Below are positions 21,780 through 33,300 of a DNA stretch of 64,000 nucleotides, in pieces. The position numbers and the translations under genes are program-made. Each line of letters begins with the position of its first letter. Positions within the stretch are counted from its first letter, which is position 1. The stretch covers positions 1 through 64,000 of the forward strand of contig JAVYIG010001041.1 of the NCBI GenBank assembly GCA_035222895.1. The letters run 5' to 3'. Below the pieces are notes generated by a model. The model was not told where the DNA came from and did no database searches. It saw only the letters and a program-made list of their open reading frames with translations. The DNA comes from Strongylocentrotus droebachiensis. Taxonomy: Eukaryota; Echinodermata; Echinoidea; Camarodonta; Strongylocentrotidae.

Positions 21780-22520
21780 TACACTTTCGATATCGTGCTG
21801 ATGCCCAGTGGCGTAATGAGCAAAATCGTAGGGGGGGGGGGGGGGGACTGACCAAAAAAAAAATCCGCATCACCCCACTCTAACATGCAGGCCCCGCTAA
21901 ACGTTTCTCAAAGTGGGATCTAGGGGCAAAGCCCCGGCGGGGGGTCAAGGGGCGGAGCCCCCGAAGCTCAAGGGGTATGGGCATCAGTGGCGGATCCAGG
22001 AATTTCTTACCGGGGGTGACAAAATGGCATGGGGGTGAAATATAGGTAAAACGATGAAGCGACAGAACGAGGTTTTAGCGACGAGGGAGCGGAGCGGCCA
22101 AGCGGGGGTGGGTCTGGGAGGGTTTAACATGATGTAAGTATGGAACGCTCGTTCGCAAATCTGTGCATGCTCAGCCCAAGTGGTGGGTAGCATGTTATCT
22201 CCCGGCAGTGCTTGTCACAGTAGCTTCTGGAAAGGAATGTTTTACTAGTGTTACTGTTAGTAAGGCACCTTAGTGACTATAAAAAAAAAACATACGCTCT
22301 TCCTGGCTATTTGGGAATGTGTCAGTTTGCAACAGAAATGGAGAAAGGCGCATTTTGTTGAAAAATCATGTGATATCGCGAACATTTACATCACTTGTAT
22401 ATGGAATTGAAAATAAGTCATGATTCAATTGTATTCGGGGGGGGGGGGGGCTGGCACCCCCAAGCCCCCCCCCCCCCCCTCCCCAACAAGTACGCCAGTG
22501 ATGATGCCTGTAGTAGAGGT
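21780..22520. other. Poly-G/poly-C low-complexity region upstream of R1
   Basis: Several G or C runs of 10-18 bases with CAGTGGCGGATCCAGGAATT-like boundaries, which recur at 35.4, 37.1 and 39.9 kb, probably the ends of a dispersed element. No coding sequence. Confidence 0.5.
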
Positions 22521-22977
22521 TACATTGTACTATGAGGCAACGATGATGGTAAATAGTGGTAAGTAAGTTCCTTGTTGCAAATCCGGTATGCAAGGAAACA
22601 AATATTTGATAAATTTTATAGTTGGATACTTTCCTGCTTTCGTATTGAATATGCTTAGCTTGATCAAACAGCTTTCACTTTCCGAATGAAATATGCATCG
22701 AACATAACAAATGTAAAGGTTATAGCAAGGTTTAATTTTGTTTTTAGCGGATGACGTTTTTGGGCGACTTTCAATTTTTTAACACATTTTCCCCTTTGTA
22801 GTGAGGTTAAGGAGGACACCTCTAACATGCATTTTATATTTTGCAGTGCATGATTTTCTAGTTTCGAATAAAAGTTTATTATTCCTCTTCAGAGACATTG
22901 ATTAGGAACGTTTAGCCAATCTGGTACGCGTTGGGCATAATATGACAAATAGTGCTATATATTTTTTTGTTGTTGAA

Positions 22978-24380
22978 TGATATTTTATTTCCTTCCTCAT
23001 AAATTCACCTTACAAGAAATTATCACAATAAGTCATATAAAACAAGATCTTCGATACAAAACACTTCATGAATTACATCAATCAATGAACAATAAACATA
23101 GGAAAATCTCAAATTATACAAGATTGTATATACATTTTTCTTTCATATAACAATTTATAATCGAAACAACAATAGAGGAAGGTATAAAGTTATTTTTTAT
23201 ATTTGTTTTACTGATATTTTATTTCCTTCCTCATAAATTCACATTACAAGAAATTATCATAATAAGTCATATAAAACAAGATCTTCGATACAAGGCCCTT
23301 CATGAATTACATCAATCAATGAACAATAAACACAGGAAAATCTCAAATTATACACGATTGTACATATCAAAATAACAATAGAGGAAGGTATAAAGTTTAC
23401 ATAGTCCCACCCAATCACACACCCGCACACCCTCAACTCGTACCGAACAAATTCATGACACCGCCACCACCCCTCTAGCACACCCACACTTCACACCCTT
23501 TCACACCAAACACACACACTGCATGCAACCTGTTCCGGCTTATCCACCTGTACCCGATAACCAAAAAAAAAACATCCATTAAAGTAAAAATGCATCGATT
23601 TGTTCCCATTTCTGTAAGTGCGTCCCTAGTTTTCCCTTTTTGAAGGCTATTTTATATTCCTCGTCTCTGTAATCTTTCAGCATATGTATTACTTTCTGCA
23701 CGGATGGCAGAGTTCCCTTTTTTCTGGAATAAAAATGATATACTTTACTAGAAATATAATACAATTTATTACAAATATTCTAGCAGTATTGCCAGATATT
23801 CCCATGAAAATGGGTTTCCAATCATCACTGTGAACTTCGATTAAATGCAACTTTTTAATTACCTCTTGCCATAATCGTTTAACTATATGACAATCTAAAA
23901 ATAAATGTTGATATGTCTCTACTTCTAGTCTACAAAAGGAACAAAAATGGTCAGACTCAAAACCAAATTTAAAAAGCTCTCTTTTCGTATATACAGCCCC
24001 TTGTAATTGTTTGTATTGAAACTCTCTTTGTTTATTACATAACATTGCAGATTTCACCCGTGTGAATGTTTCTTTCAATTCCCTCATTCCAAGATCATAT
24101 TCACAGTAACCGTCTGTAACATGTAATGTGTAATCTTTTTGAAATTCTTCAATGAAGTAATCATATAACCGCCTAGACTTTATGTCACATAGTTTCTGTA
24201 AACGTCCAAATATCATCAATTCTATTTCAAAATTTTCATTTTCCACTTCCATAAAATCACCTTGTATCCATTCTAATCTGATTGCTGAAAAGATCTTTTG
24301 AATTCTAAGCAAGCTTTCAGTTGCAAAACCCAAATTATATATAGCAAAAATCAAAAGAATATACGCCATCTTGTGACCAA
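22978..24380 (-). mobile_element. LINE 3' end with zinc-binding RT C-terminus and doubled 3' UTR
   Basis: The frame 24369-23689 ends in a zf-RVT-like module: KRELFKFGFESDHFCSFC, VETYQHLFLDCHIVKRLW, with Cys-x2-Cys and His-x4-Cys. It is followed, in another frame, by a further conserved stretch to 23579. The 3' part is a tandem duplication: 22978-23211 and 23212 to about 23400 start alike with TGATATTTTATTTCC. Only the last few hundred codons survive. Confidence 0.72.
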
Positions 24381-24384
24381 ATTA

Positions 24385-25620
24385 AACCAAGTTAGCCAAA
24401 CTCTTGGTATATATAGTTGGCTCTGCCTCTTTACACAAACACACGCCCTCCCTCGTCTTCAACCGCACATGATTATAAACGTTATTATATATATGACTTC
24501 ATTCTGCCTTGTACAATACAGACGATGGAGGAGGGGGGGGGGGGGGGGGGGGGAAGAATCATTTGGGACAATTTTCCAAAACTGGTATTCCAAAACGAAA
24601 TGAAATAGTTGGTGGGTTCATGGATTTATATGAGCATTTATAAATGCCACAACCAGTTTGTCTGATTGATTTCATCAAACCGATTTTCAACTGTAGCTGT
24701 ACTAAAGATAGGGTTATGTGTAAATTCAGTAGACAACACATTAAACAGATGCCAATTGTTTAACAATTGACTATTGACCGTCTTAAAACACTAATAGGAA
24801 CTTTTAGATTTGCGTGGACTGATACGTGTGACGTCCATTTAAGGCAGTGCATTAAAAGGACGTCGACCGTAGCAATCCCCATTGTCTTCGTGCGAATCTA
24901 AAAGTCCCTAATATCTAAAGTTCCATACCCCTTAAATCAACGAATGGGTGATTATGGTTGTATACACTTTGCATTTTGACAATTATACAAGAATTATTAA
25001 TTTGTTAAGGTTTCGGAACTCTTCAAATAAAAAGTATCGCTTGTATCTGTTATAAGTTTGGTACTAAAGCTCGTTGACGTTGTCTGATTTCCCCGCCAAC
25101 AAATATACAACATATTTATTTATGTGTTCATTTATTTAGTTACTCAATGATTGATTTATTGATTGTTTCATTGATTTATGGAAACATATATCCAGGATAA
25201 AACAAGATTAATAAAATTATGCATATAATATGAATACCAAATCATAAATGCACTATTTTTCCCAAAATTTACTAGCCAGAATCATTCCATAAAATGCAAA
25301 TAAACCTTGATATGCCAAGAAGCCGATCTAAATCTGTGTAATTATTACGCGAAGGGATCATAAGCATCGAGCTATATAATACGCTCACAAAAGTGACAAC
25401 CCAACGCCGAATATGTGTGTGCAAGCACATGACTTGTACAATCTCGTATTACTGCACCGGGCTATCGGTGTGGTATGATTTACACTTTTCTACTACGATG
25501 ATTCAAACATATATATGATAGAATATGTAATGATATATAATTAATGACCGAGCACTAATAAGCTTGTTAGTGCAAATATTCCGAATATTGATATTGAATA
25601 TTAATTTAAAGTATTTGTAT
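24385..25620. other. Intergenic sequence between R1 and R2
   Basis: Holds a poly-G run at 24533-24553, the small MITE at 24792-24911 and otherwise AT-rich DNA. Confidence 0.45.
24792..24911. mobile_element. Small MITE of about 120 bp
   Basis: TAGGAACTTTTAGATTTGCG at the left is mirrored by GCGAATCTAAAAGTCCCTA at the right, about 25 bp with two mismatches. Confidence 0.55.
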
Positions 25621-25624
25621 GCGC

Positions 25625-25645
25625 CTAGAGCATCTCTAGAGAGGG

Positions 25646-25692
<47 letters not shown>

Positions 25693-25717
25693 CAGTTTTT
25701 ATATAGCGCTTGATAAA

Positions 25718-25750
<33 letters not shown>

Positions 25751-25765
25751 CATTATTATTATTAT
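25625..25765. repeat. Opposed (AAT)n and (ATT)n microsatellites around a SINE 3' end
   Basis: (AAT)n at 25649-25690 and (ATT)n at 25720-25765 flank TTTTTATATAGCGCTTGAT, which is the complement of the SINE end GCGCTATATAAAAAC found at 34040. Confidence 0.65.
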
Positions 25766-25789
25766 ATACGGGTATCATTTTTTAATATA

Positions 25790-26430
25790 TGAAGACGGGT
25801 AGCACATTCTGGAGTACAGAATTGTGATATAAAATAAATCCTCAAAGTGAGCATATATCTTTGTTTTAATATTGTTAAACATAATTGTAAAGAACGGGAC
25901 AAATTGGAGCGTTTCAGAAAAAAAATGTTTATCGTCATTCCACCTAGGCAATGGATGTGCTGGCTGTTATTTAAAAGTAACATTTACGAAAGGCTATAAT
26001 AATGAAATGAAGTGTTAGCTATACAATTCATACGATATATGTTTCCCATAAAGTAGGAATAATTTGTTCTTACTTCATTTGATGAATAAGAAAAAGATTT
26101 CTTTAACGTTATAGGCCACATTTTGATGCATAGAGATGGAAAGCAAATTTAGGAATACAAAACTGTGATACAAAATAAATCGTTGAAGTTTGATAGTGAA
26201 TATATTTTCCTTTAAATATAATACAAAAAGAGATATAGATTGGAGTGTTTCAGAACAAAATTGTCATTTCCAAACATATTTAGATTGACAAAATTCTCTG
26301 ATTTTATCGTCCTTCCACATAAGCAGTGGATGTGCTTACTGTCATTTATGTCCTTCAATTATGAAAGGCATTAGTATGGATATAGAATGTTAGCTTTGCA
26401 ATTGAAATAAACATATTCTATAACATTAAT
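25790..26430. repeat. Tandem duplication downstream of R2
   Basis: 25795-26000 and about 26120-26420 align with gaps: GAATACARAACTGTGATAYAAAATAAATC, GGAGYGTTTCAGAA, TCGTCMTTCCAC, AATGGATGTGCT. Possibly in the R2 3' UTR or flank. Confidence 0.6.
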
Positions 26431-26678
26431 GATACGTGAAATATGAAAATAAAAACAAATCTTGAAAACATAGTCAATAGCAAGCTTTTCAGTTGCATCT
26501 GAACTTATAACGTCAAATACCTATAAAAGGGCACATGTATTCATAAGGTATAAGAAAAAAAATGATGACCAGTATTATTGAACGAGTTGTTTCAATATCC
26601 CAAATTAAATTACTCATAGGATCCTCGTATCCATTGGTCTCCCCAAAGTGATAAATAAGAATCTTGTACTGTGGAATA

Positions 26679-26684
26679 TTTATT
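26679..26684 (-). promoter_or_regulatory. Candidate polyadenylation signal for R2
   Basis: AATAAA on the minus strand, about 350 nt after the R2 stop. It is the nearest such hexamer I noticed in an otherwise AT-rich flank, so chance is likely. Confidence 0.25.
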
Positions 26685-26880
26685 ATAATTAAAGCATCAA
26701 TGGGGTCCTGGTATTCATGAGAAATTCCTCCCGAATTTTCTTAAACATCATTTCTAATTTCAAACTACTGGATTTTCAACGATCACGCTATTGATGTGGA
26801 CTTAATTTTGAAATTTGTAATTTGATAACATGCCTGAATAAACTCAAAAAGTTATTAAAACCAAAGTTCATATATTACAC

Positions 26881-27165
26881 GCTCATATACTCGTGTTCAT
26901 GTGGTGTTTCAGAGTCGGTCTTAGACATTTCCTGAAGCCCATATGTGACTCTCATACTGCGGTATATTTCCTCCAACTATGCCAGGGTACTCGTATTCAT
27001 GTGCTGTTTCATAGTCCGTCTCAGGTTGTACCTAAAGACCACATACGGGACTTTCACTATGTGAATTATTCCTTTCAACTACACTATTCTTTAGGTACTG
27101 GCATTCGAGTGTGATCATTTCATAGTCGGTCTCAGGGCGTTCTTGAAACTCATATCCGTCTCCCT
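26881..27165 (-). repeat. Three degenerate tandem copies of the tail segment
   Basis: Three blocks of roughly 80-110 bp each carry the same core, CGAGTACTGG-like followed by GAGACYGACTATGAAA and GTATCATGTG-like variants, at about 27165-27085, 27030-26985 and 26935-26885. Only the first lies before the R2 stop codon. The third has lost its frame. Confidence 0.55.
26921..27031 (-). other. In-frame extension after the R2 stop codon
   Basis: After the TAG the same frame stays open for 36 codons to TAA at 26923-26921. It encodes VQPETDYETAHEYEYPG and later IPQYESHIW. The start repeats the upstream RPETDYEM segment, so it descends from a tandem duplication of the tail coding sequence. It would add four tyrosines if translated. 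It may simply be a decayed former tail. Confidence 0.5.
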
Positions 27166-27386
27166 GAGAGTTTACCTCTCGTAATGGTTCGTATACTTGG
27201 ACTGTAGGGCCACCATGGGGAGTCGTAAGGGCAATGTATTGATCATTCCCGCCATGACAATCCGCAACGTCTGACTTCCGGAGATCCTGAACATTAGACG
27301 ATTCAAATGTCGGGTTATCTCTCATTGCAGGACTCTCCACAGCCCTTTCGGAGGCGACGATACCTTGAGATGACCCGTGCTTGAGC
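27032..27386 (-). CDS. R2 exon 7: cytoplasmic tail with ITAM-like tyrosines
   Basis: 355 nt from acceptor ATATCAG|GCTC to TAG at 27034-27032; entry phase 2 fits the transmembrane exon. The tail of about 118 residues holds tyrosines in NDQYIAL, VQVYEPL, DGYEFQ, TDYEMI and CQYLKN. YIAL and YEPL are 11 residues apart, inside the YxxL/I-x(6-12)-YxxL/I range of ITAMs, with Asp at -2 of the first Tyr. No kinase or TIR domain is present. The polarity and the acidic residues around Tyr fit SH2-docking substrates. Whether they are phosphorylated is unknown. Confidence 0.8.
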
Positions 27387-30300
27387 CTGATATCATAATG
27401 AAGACATTTTTGCAATTTATTAGAACGGATGAATAAAATGAATGGTACGAGGCTAGCCACTATTCAGAGAGTTTACAAGACCGACGGCCCATAATACAAA
27501 CATTTCTCTATCTCTCTATCTTCCCTCAAGTATTCCTTTGTTTTACCGGCCTCGTGGACTGTCGATCGATGATCCTATAGTAACATAATGGATGTTGTAT
27601 CTATTTATGAATACAAATGTCAATAACCTTTCACAAAACGTATTCGAGAATAAATAATTAATGAGTTGAATAGGCCTACTTTAGAAAGCATATTTACAAT
27701 GCTAAAGAATATTTCTTTCCTTTGGGTAGTGGGATTCTCCAAATGCAATGATACCTTAAGATGAGCCATGGTGGAGCCCCATATCATAATGAAAATAGTG
27801 TTGCTATTTTATTAGAACGGATAGAATAAATGGTACGAAGCTAGCCAATATACAGGACCAAGTCATATCTAGCTCATTCCCTTTGTACCATCTTCGATGC
27901 CGCCAGGAGAAAATATGTCAGGCATGTGCTTAACTTGATCTTCCTTGCAGATACGTAAACCAATGATTCCTGCCTAGCTGCCAACTAACGGGCCACTTTC
28001 GAAGGGAAATATGCTTTTGTAATGTTAATTACTTTCGCTACCACTTGTCTGATAATACGAGCAGTACACAGTGCTTACGTTCACAGAAGGCACGCAAAAG
28101 GAAATGGAGCTACATTTTCTGGAATACTAATCAACATTACTCGACTGGGCATGTGTGGGCACTAATCTTACATATGACATCATAAAGATCTGTACATGAA
28201 CATGAACTAATTCACTTTTTATTTTCGTGAGCCGGAAGTAATTGGAAAAGTGTCAAATTGCAGGTTTTAGGATTGTTAAATTATACTATTTTTCTCAAAT
28301 TAAAACTGCTATTATACAATGTATGTGCACATTTCTTGACACAATTCGGATTTTGTATATATAATTTATCACCTGTTCGATTTCCCCCTAAAAAGTGAAA
28401 TATTAACGCTAATTCTTTGTGGAAAAAAATCCCTACACAAGCTTTCCAATAATATTAGCGGCTTGAAACCTCGGACATCAAAGGTAACAGCACACCTGTA
28501 GATTCTATTGTGCAACTTGAGAAAACGGCAGTTGCTCGGAATAATTTGTTGCCAGTTGGGTCTCTAGCTCTTAAATTCCTGGCTGTAATGAACATTACAT
28601 TTGGGTATGATTTACGGATATTCATTTGTCAAAAATTAACAACTAGATAAATGATAATGAAAGACTATTTACCTTTTTCGTCGGCAGACCAAGCACACGA
28701 TAACCACGATGATAGCGACAACGGATAGCGATGCCAGAATGGAGTTTAGTATTGGCACAAAGCTCAATCCTGTTTTTTAACAATCAGGCAAGGAAAAAGA
28801 TAACCATTAGAGGATAAATTCCTTCTGTAAATGATCCATGATGATATGCATGATTAATTTAAATGTATATATATATATCATACTCAAAGTACCTTAAATG
28901 ACAATTATGTATTTTGTTTTCTTCTAATAACTGGCGTGAAACGTGAAATATGATAAAGTATTCGAGGGGCAACTGAATTACATAGGCCGATTCACATTCA
29001 TAAATATTACTGCTTACGCATTTTACTCAAAACTGTTGAATATATCAAATGTGCACACATATAATATACTCCCCCTATTCTTTATCTTATTCTTCTTCTT
29101 CTTCTTCTTCTTCTCCTTCTTCTCCTTCTTCCTTCTTCCTTCATTTCTTTTTCTTCTTCTTTTTATTCTCTCTCTCTCTCTCTCTCTGTCTTTTTGTCTC
29201 TCTCAATTTCTAAACGCATTATTAATAAGGCAGCAAAATCGTTTGGAAACAGAAAAGCTCTGAATACCAAGGATACAATGTAATTATTTAAACACAAACC
29301 TGTTGACGATACTGACGATGTCGTTATAGATGTTGGTCCAGTCGTTCCAGGTAAAGATATCACATTGCTGTCTCGCCCTACCACACCTGATGGTGTCATC
29401 GCTGTTAAAATGTAAATTATGCAATGATTTAGCATTTTATACTTCGCAATGATTGGGTCATGAAATGAAACATAATTAAACATACGAGGAGAAAACCGGC
29501 CAGAATCTATTAAGATTTTTTTTTTTTTTTTAAATATTACAAAAAAAGTTATATCAAGAATTCATTGACTAAACCCTGACATTTGCAATTTAAAAGTGGT
29601 ACAGTACGAATAACACACGAGCACAATTACAAAAGGCGCTAAATCCACTTTTGACTGAATTGATTATTTTAGATAGATAAAGATAGATCTTATGTCGAAT
29701 TTATTTCAAATTTGCACAGACTACTTTGACTGGTAACTGCAAAATATCACAATAACTGAAGGCAAACGTGCTGGTAAAGTCCTGCAATCGTCTTGTATGA
29801 TAATGATTGAGCCCTGTTTCGTACAATCTTATTTGTTTGCAGAGCCTCTTTTGCCTATAAACTGTCTACAAGCCACAGCTGAGTCCATTAATACATTATC
29901 AAGCTCATTATAATACCACATGAAGTTGCACTTGTTTGTGTTTCTGTTGTTTCTGAAACCCTCGTTGTAGTGGTAGTTGATTGGGTAGTTGTAGGCGCCT
30001 GACTAGATGAGATTGCTGGAGAAACAGTCGAATGAACAATTTGTTTAATACAAATAAAATACACATTTTAAACATTCGATAAGTTGACATTTAGACGAAT
30101 TTCAAAGGCATATATCAGGACAATTAGGAACGAGAGCGAAGGGGGGGGGGGGGGGTTAAAAATTCCTTGTGCCTAATGTTTTCAGTCCTACTCCTTTTTG
30201 TTTTGTAGGTTTTCAACCATACGCCCCACGTCGCTTGCGTTTTTGGTAATCTGTTTCAATACTGGTAATTATTGTAGTATTACAGGCACGAAAATATCGC

Positions 30301-33300
30301 TTACATTCATAAAAACCGAGAAAAAGGAGAGAAATCATTCGATGCCAGAGACGACTGTGTTGCAAAATCATACATTGATATGAAAAGGAAGTATCAAACT
30401 ACTTCATTCTAATTCGAGAACGTTCTATTTAAAATTAAAACGCCTCATGTTTTTAAATTTCAGAATGAAAATATATATTTAAAAAAAAAAACGAAATTAA
30501 TATTGAACCAAACAATACTTAGAGAGGCACTTCGCAATGTCCACATATTAAACACAAGTAATTCTAAAAACTGCAAAGTATTTCACGATATACATTGTTT
30601 TTTAAAGAAATTGCTGTGAAGATGATTTTTCTCGGTTTCATGAAAAAATAATAGGAACGGTAATTATGATAGAGCATTCTGAAAAAAATTCTCCGATATA
30701 GCTACGGACCAGGTTTAGAGCAAACTTAAGCATGCTTGAAGTATATAAGCTACATATGTACTAGAACATGCAATAATTTGAGTTACACCCTTTTTTTATA
30801 AAGAAACATTTAAAACAAAGTAACGGATACCATGATAACCAATGCATCGGAATGTTGAAAATATGATTTTGATACATTCATAAATTAAGAAATGGATTAT
30901 TTGTAATCGCATGTAAAATTGCCTCTTTTAAGAGAACTTTTCTCACGTTGTTCGCATTTTAGCTAGGCTTCTTGAAAAGGACAGATTATACAAATTTTAA
31001 CCAAAGAACATGATTATATCCACTTTAATCTCCTCGTGTTTTTATAGGTGAATAATAAATTGTTTTAATCCCTGATTCATGAATCTATTACGGAATTGAT
31101 TCTAATGATATATTATAGTATTAATGACTGCTTTGAGAGAAATAGTTGTTTTTATAAGCTCAAGGGAAGGTTAGAATTGTGCTATTACCCGAGGCGTGCC
31201 GAGGGGAATAGCCCAATTGTAACCTTCCCGAGAGCGTATAAAAACAACTATTTCTCGAATATTAAAGCAGTCATTAATACTTTTATATGCCGAAAAAAAA
31301 TAGACTAAAAAATAAAAAATAAAAAATACTTTTTTTTTTTGTCGAAGATGAGATTCGAACTCTTGCGTACAAAAGGTGTTATATCTAAAGTCAGCGCCTC
31401 AGACCTCTCGGCCATCGCGCGCTGTTAACATGCTTGGCAGTTTTGTACTATATATACATTAAAATGAATTGAAACCGGCTTCGCGTGTCATGAATGCTTC
31501 GCAAAAGCTCCATATACGGACTCTTCTTTTACTTTTGCAATGCATATTGGCACGAACTTTGATCAAGATCTATCGGCAGATGTTGTTTTTTGGTTTTTGG
31601 AAGTTTATTTTCGTCTTCATGTCAACAATGCAAGATAAAATTGTCGGTAAGATCGATCGAGATTCAATTGTATTGAAATTACCGACCAATTATTCGCACA
31701 CATACGGTATCCTCGATCGCTCAAACCATTTTTTAACATGTAAACCTATGGGGTAACCATGGAGACTGAACTATTTTTTTAATAACCATGGTTATTAAAA
31801 ATATTAAATGTTTTATGCATGGTTACCGGGAATTTTACAGGAACAGTTGAAGTTTATGAATGCAATTTCGACCAATCAGATGGCTGGATTACTTAAGTGA
31901 GGTATATAATTATAAATATAAATATCTTCATGAAAATACTTGTTACATTACGCTAGTAATCAACATTAACATGGTACATCATTTTACCAATGAATAGGTG
32001 TGTTAAATATCATTACTGGAATATATTTCCAAATGGTCATGGTGTGTTAATATGTTAAGATGATAAGTAAGTACTTTAACCACGTTTTATATATATGAAG
32101 GTTTGTGAAAGATACATATCAAATGGTTATTAATATTATGGTTAATATCATGTTTGTTTACATGGAAACAGTTATGACTAAATGAACTTAGACTAACGTT
32201 TTTTTTTACTTCCATGTACAAGAAAATATTATGACAATATGATCAATTCTCAATATAATTAAATAAAGTATATATCTTATGTGAACTTAATTGATCAATC
32301 GGAAAATACGTAGTTATTGATCAATAAAGTTGTGAGCAGATAAAAGGCTTATCATCAATGCAAAATTGACCCGGAATTTAACAAACTTTTTTGCCAGTAA
32401 ATTACCTGGACAATCCATCACAGTGTATTCCCAATCGCCATAGTAACTGCACATCAATACTTGATTCGTCCTCGTCGGGTCGTTGTCGCAATCAAAGAGA
32501 ACTTCATCATCTACTGCGAAGCTTTCATTCAAAGTCTGGCCAGCGCTGAAATTGGCGTACATTGGTGCGGTAGGCGTGGCACACCTGACCGTGCAGGTTG
32601 GGGTAGGGTTTGTCCAATTCCCGGATGCAGTACACGTGATGGAGGCGGCGCCATCCTTGATGCTTGGTGGCTGACATACGGCAGTGAAGTCTATGACATC
32701 ATTTGCGTTGTAAGATGAACTGTCCTGTTGTGATTGGTCTCCATTTAAAACGTAACCTGGGTTGAAGCAGTCCGATGCTGGGTCTGTAAGATGAATATTA
32801 CAAAAAGGGAAATTTCCTTGATCTTCAATGTTTTGACACGGACTTATTTATATTTTAGTCAATAAACTGAATATGCAGGTAAAGAGGAAGGAGAACATAA
32901 TTCCTCCTCTAGAGATTCCTAACAATCATCGTAGTGTAAAAGTTATGGTCGAATTTTTCCATTTTGAAAAGTTTTGCTCATGAAGTTCTTTCTCCATGTC
33001 CATAACTAAAATTTGACTCAATGTGCATGTATCTTCTCCAAGTTCGGAGGTCGATTGCAACATGTTTCCTCACAACTCTGTTGTCTGGCATCCCAGTACA
33101 CATTTGCAGTGTCATTCCACTCCATGTAAATAGAAGTACTTTAAAACTTGGATGTTAGGTCACATGTAAGACATTTTTTGGGGGACAACGAAATTTCATG
33201 ACTTGTAGGCATACGCAATTTCATCTATAATCGGAACAAAAGATGACATAATTTAGACTGAGGACCCTATTCCGACTCACCATTGAATTGGTAAACGCTC

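Noticed and set aside
27130..27240. ITIM in the R2 tail
   Set aside because: Position -2 of each tyrosine is Asp, Gln, Asp or Thr, not the I/V/L/S of a classical ITIM; the ITAM-like spacing fits better.
31340..31430. Functional tRNA-Leu gene
   Set aside because: Boxes A and B are good but the acceptor stem does not pair, the inverted copy has a different anticodon region, and it lies inside a repeated element.
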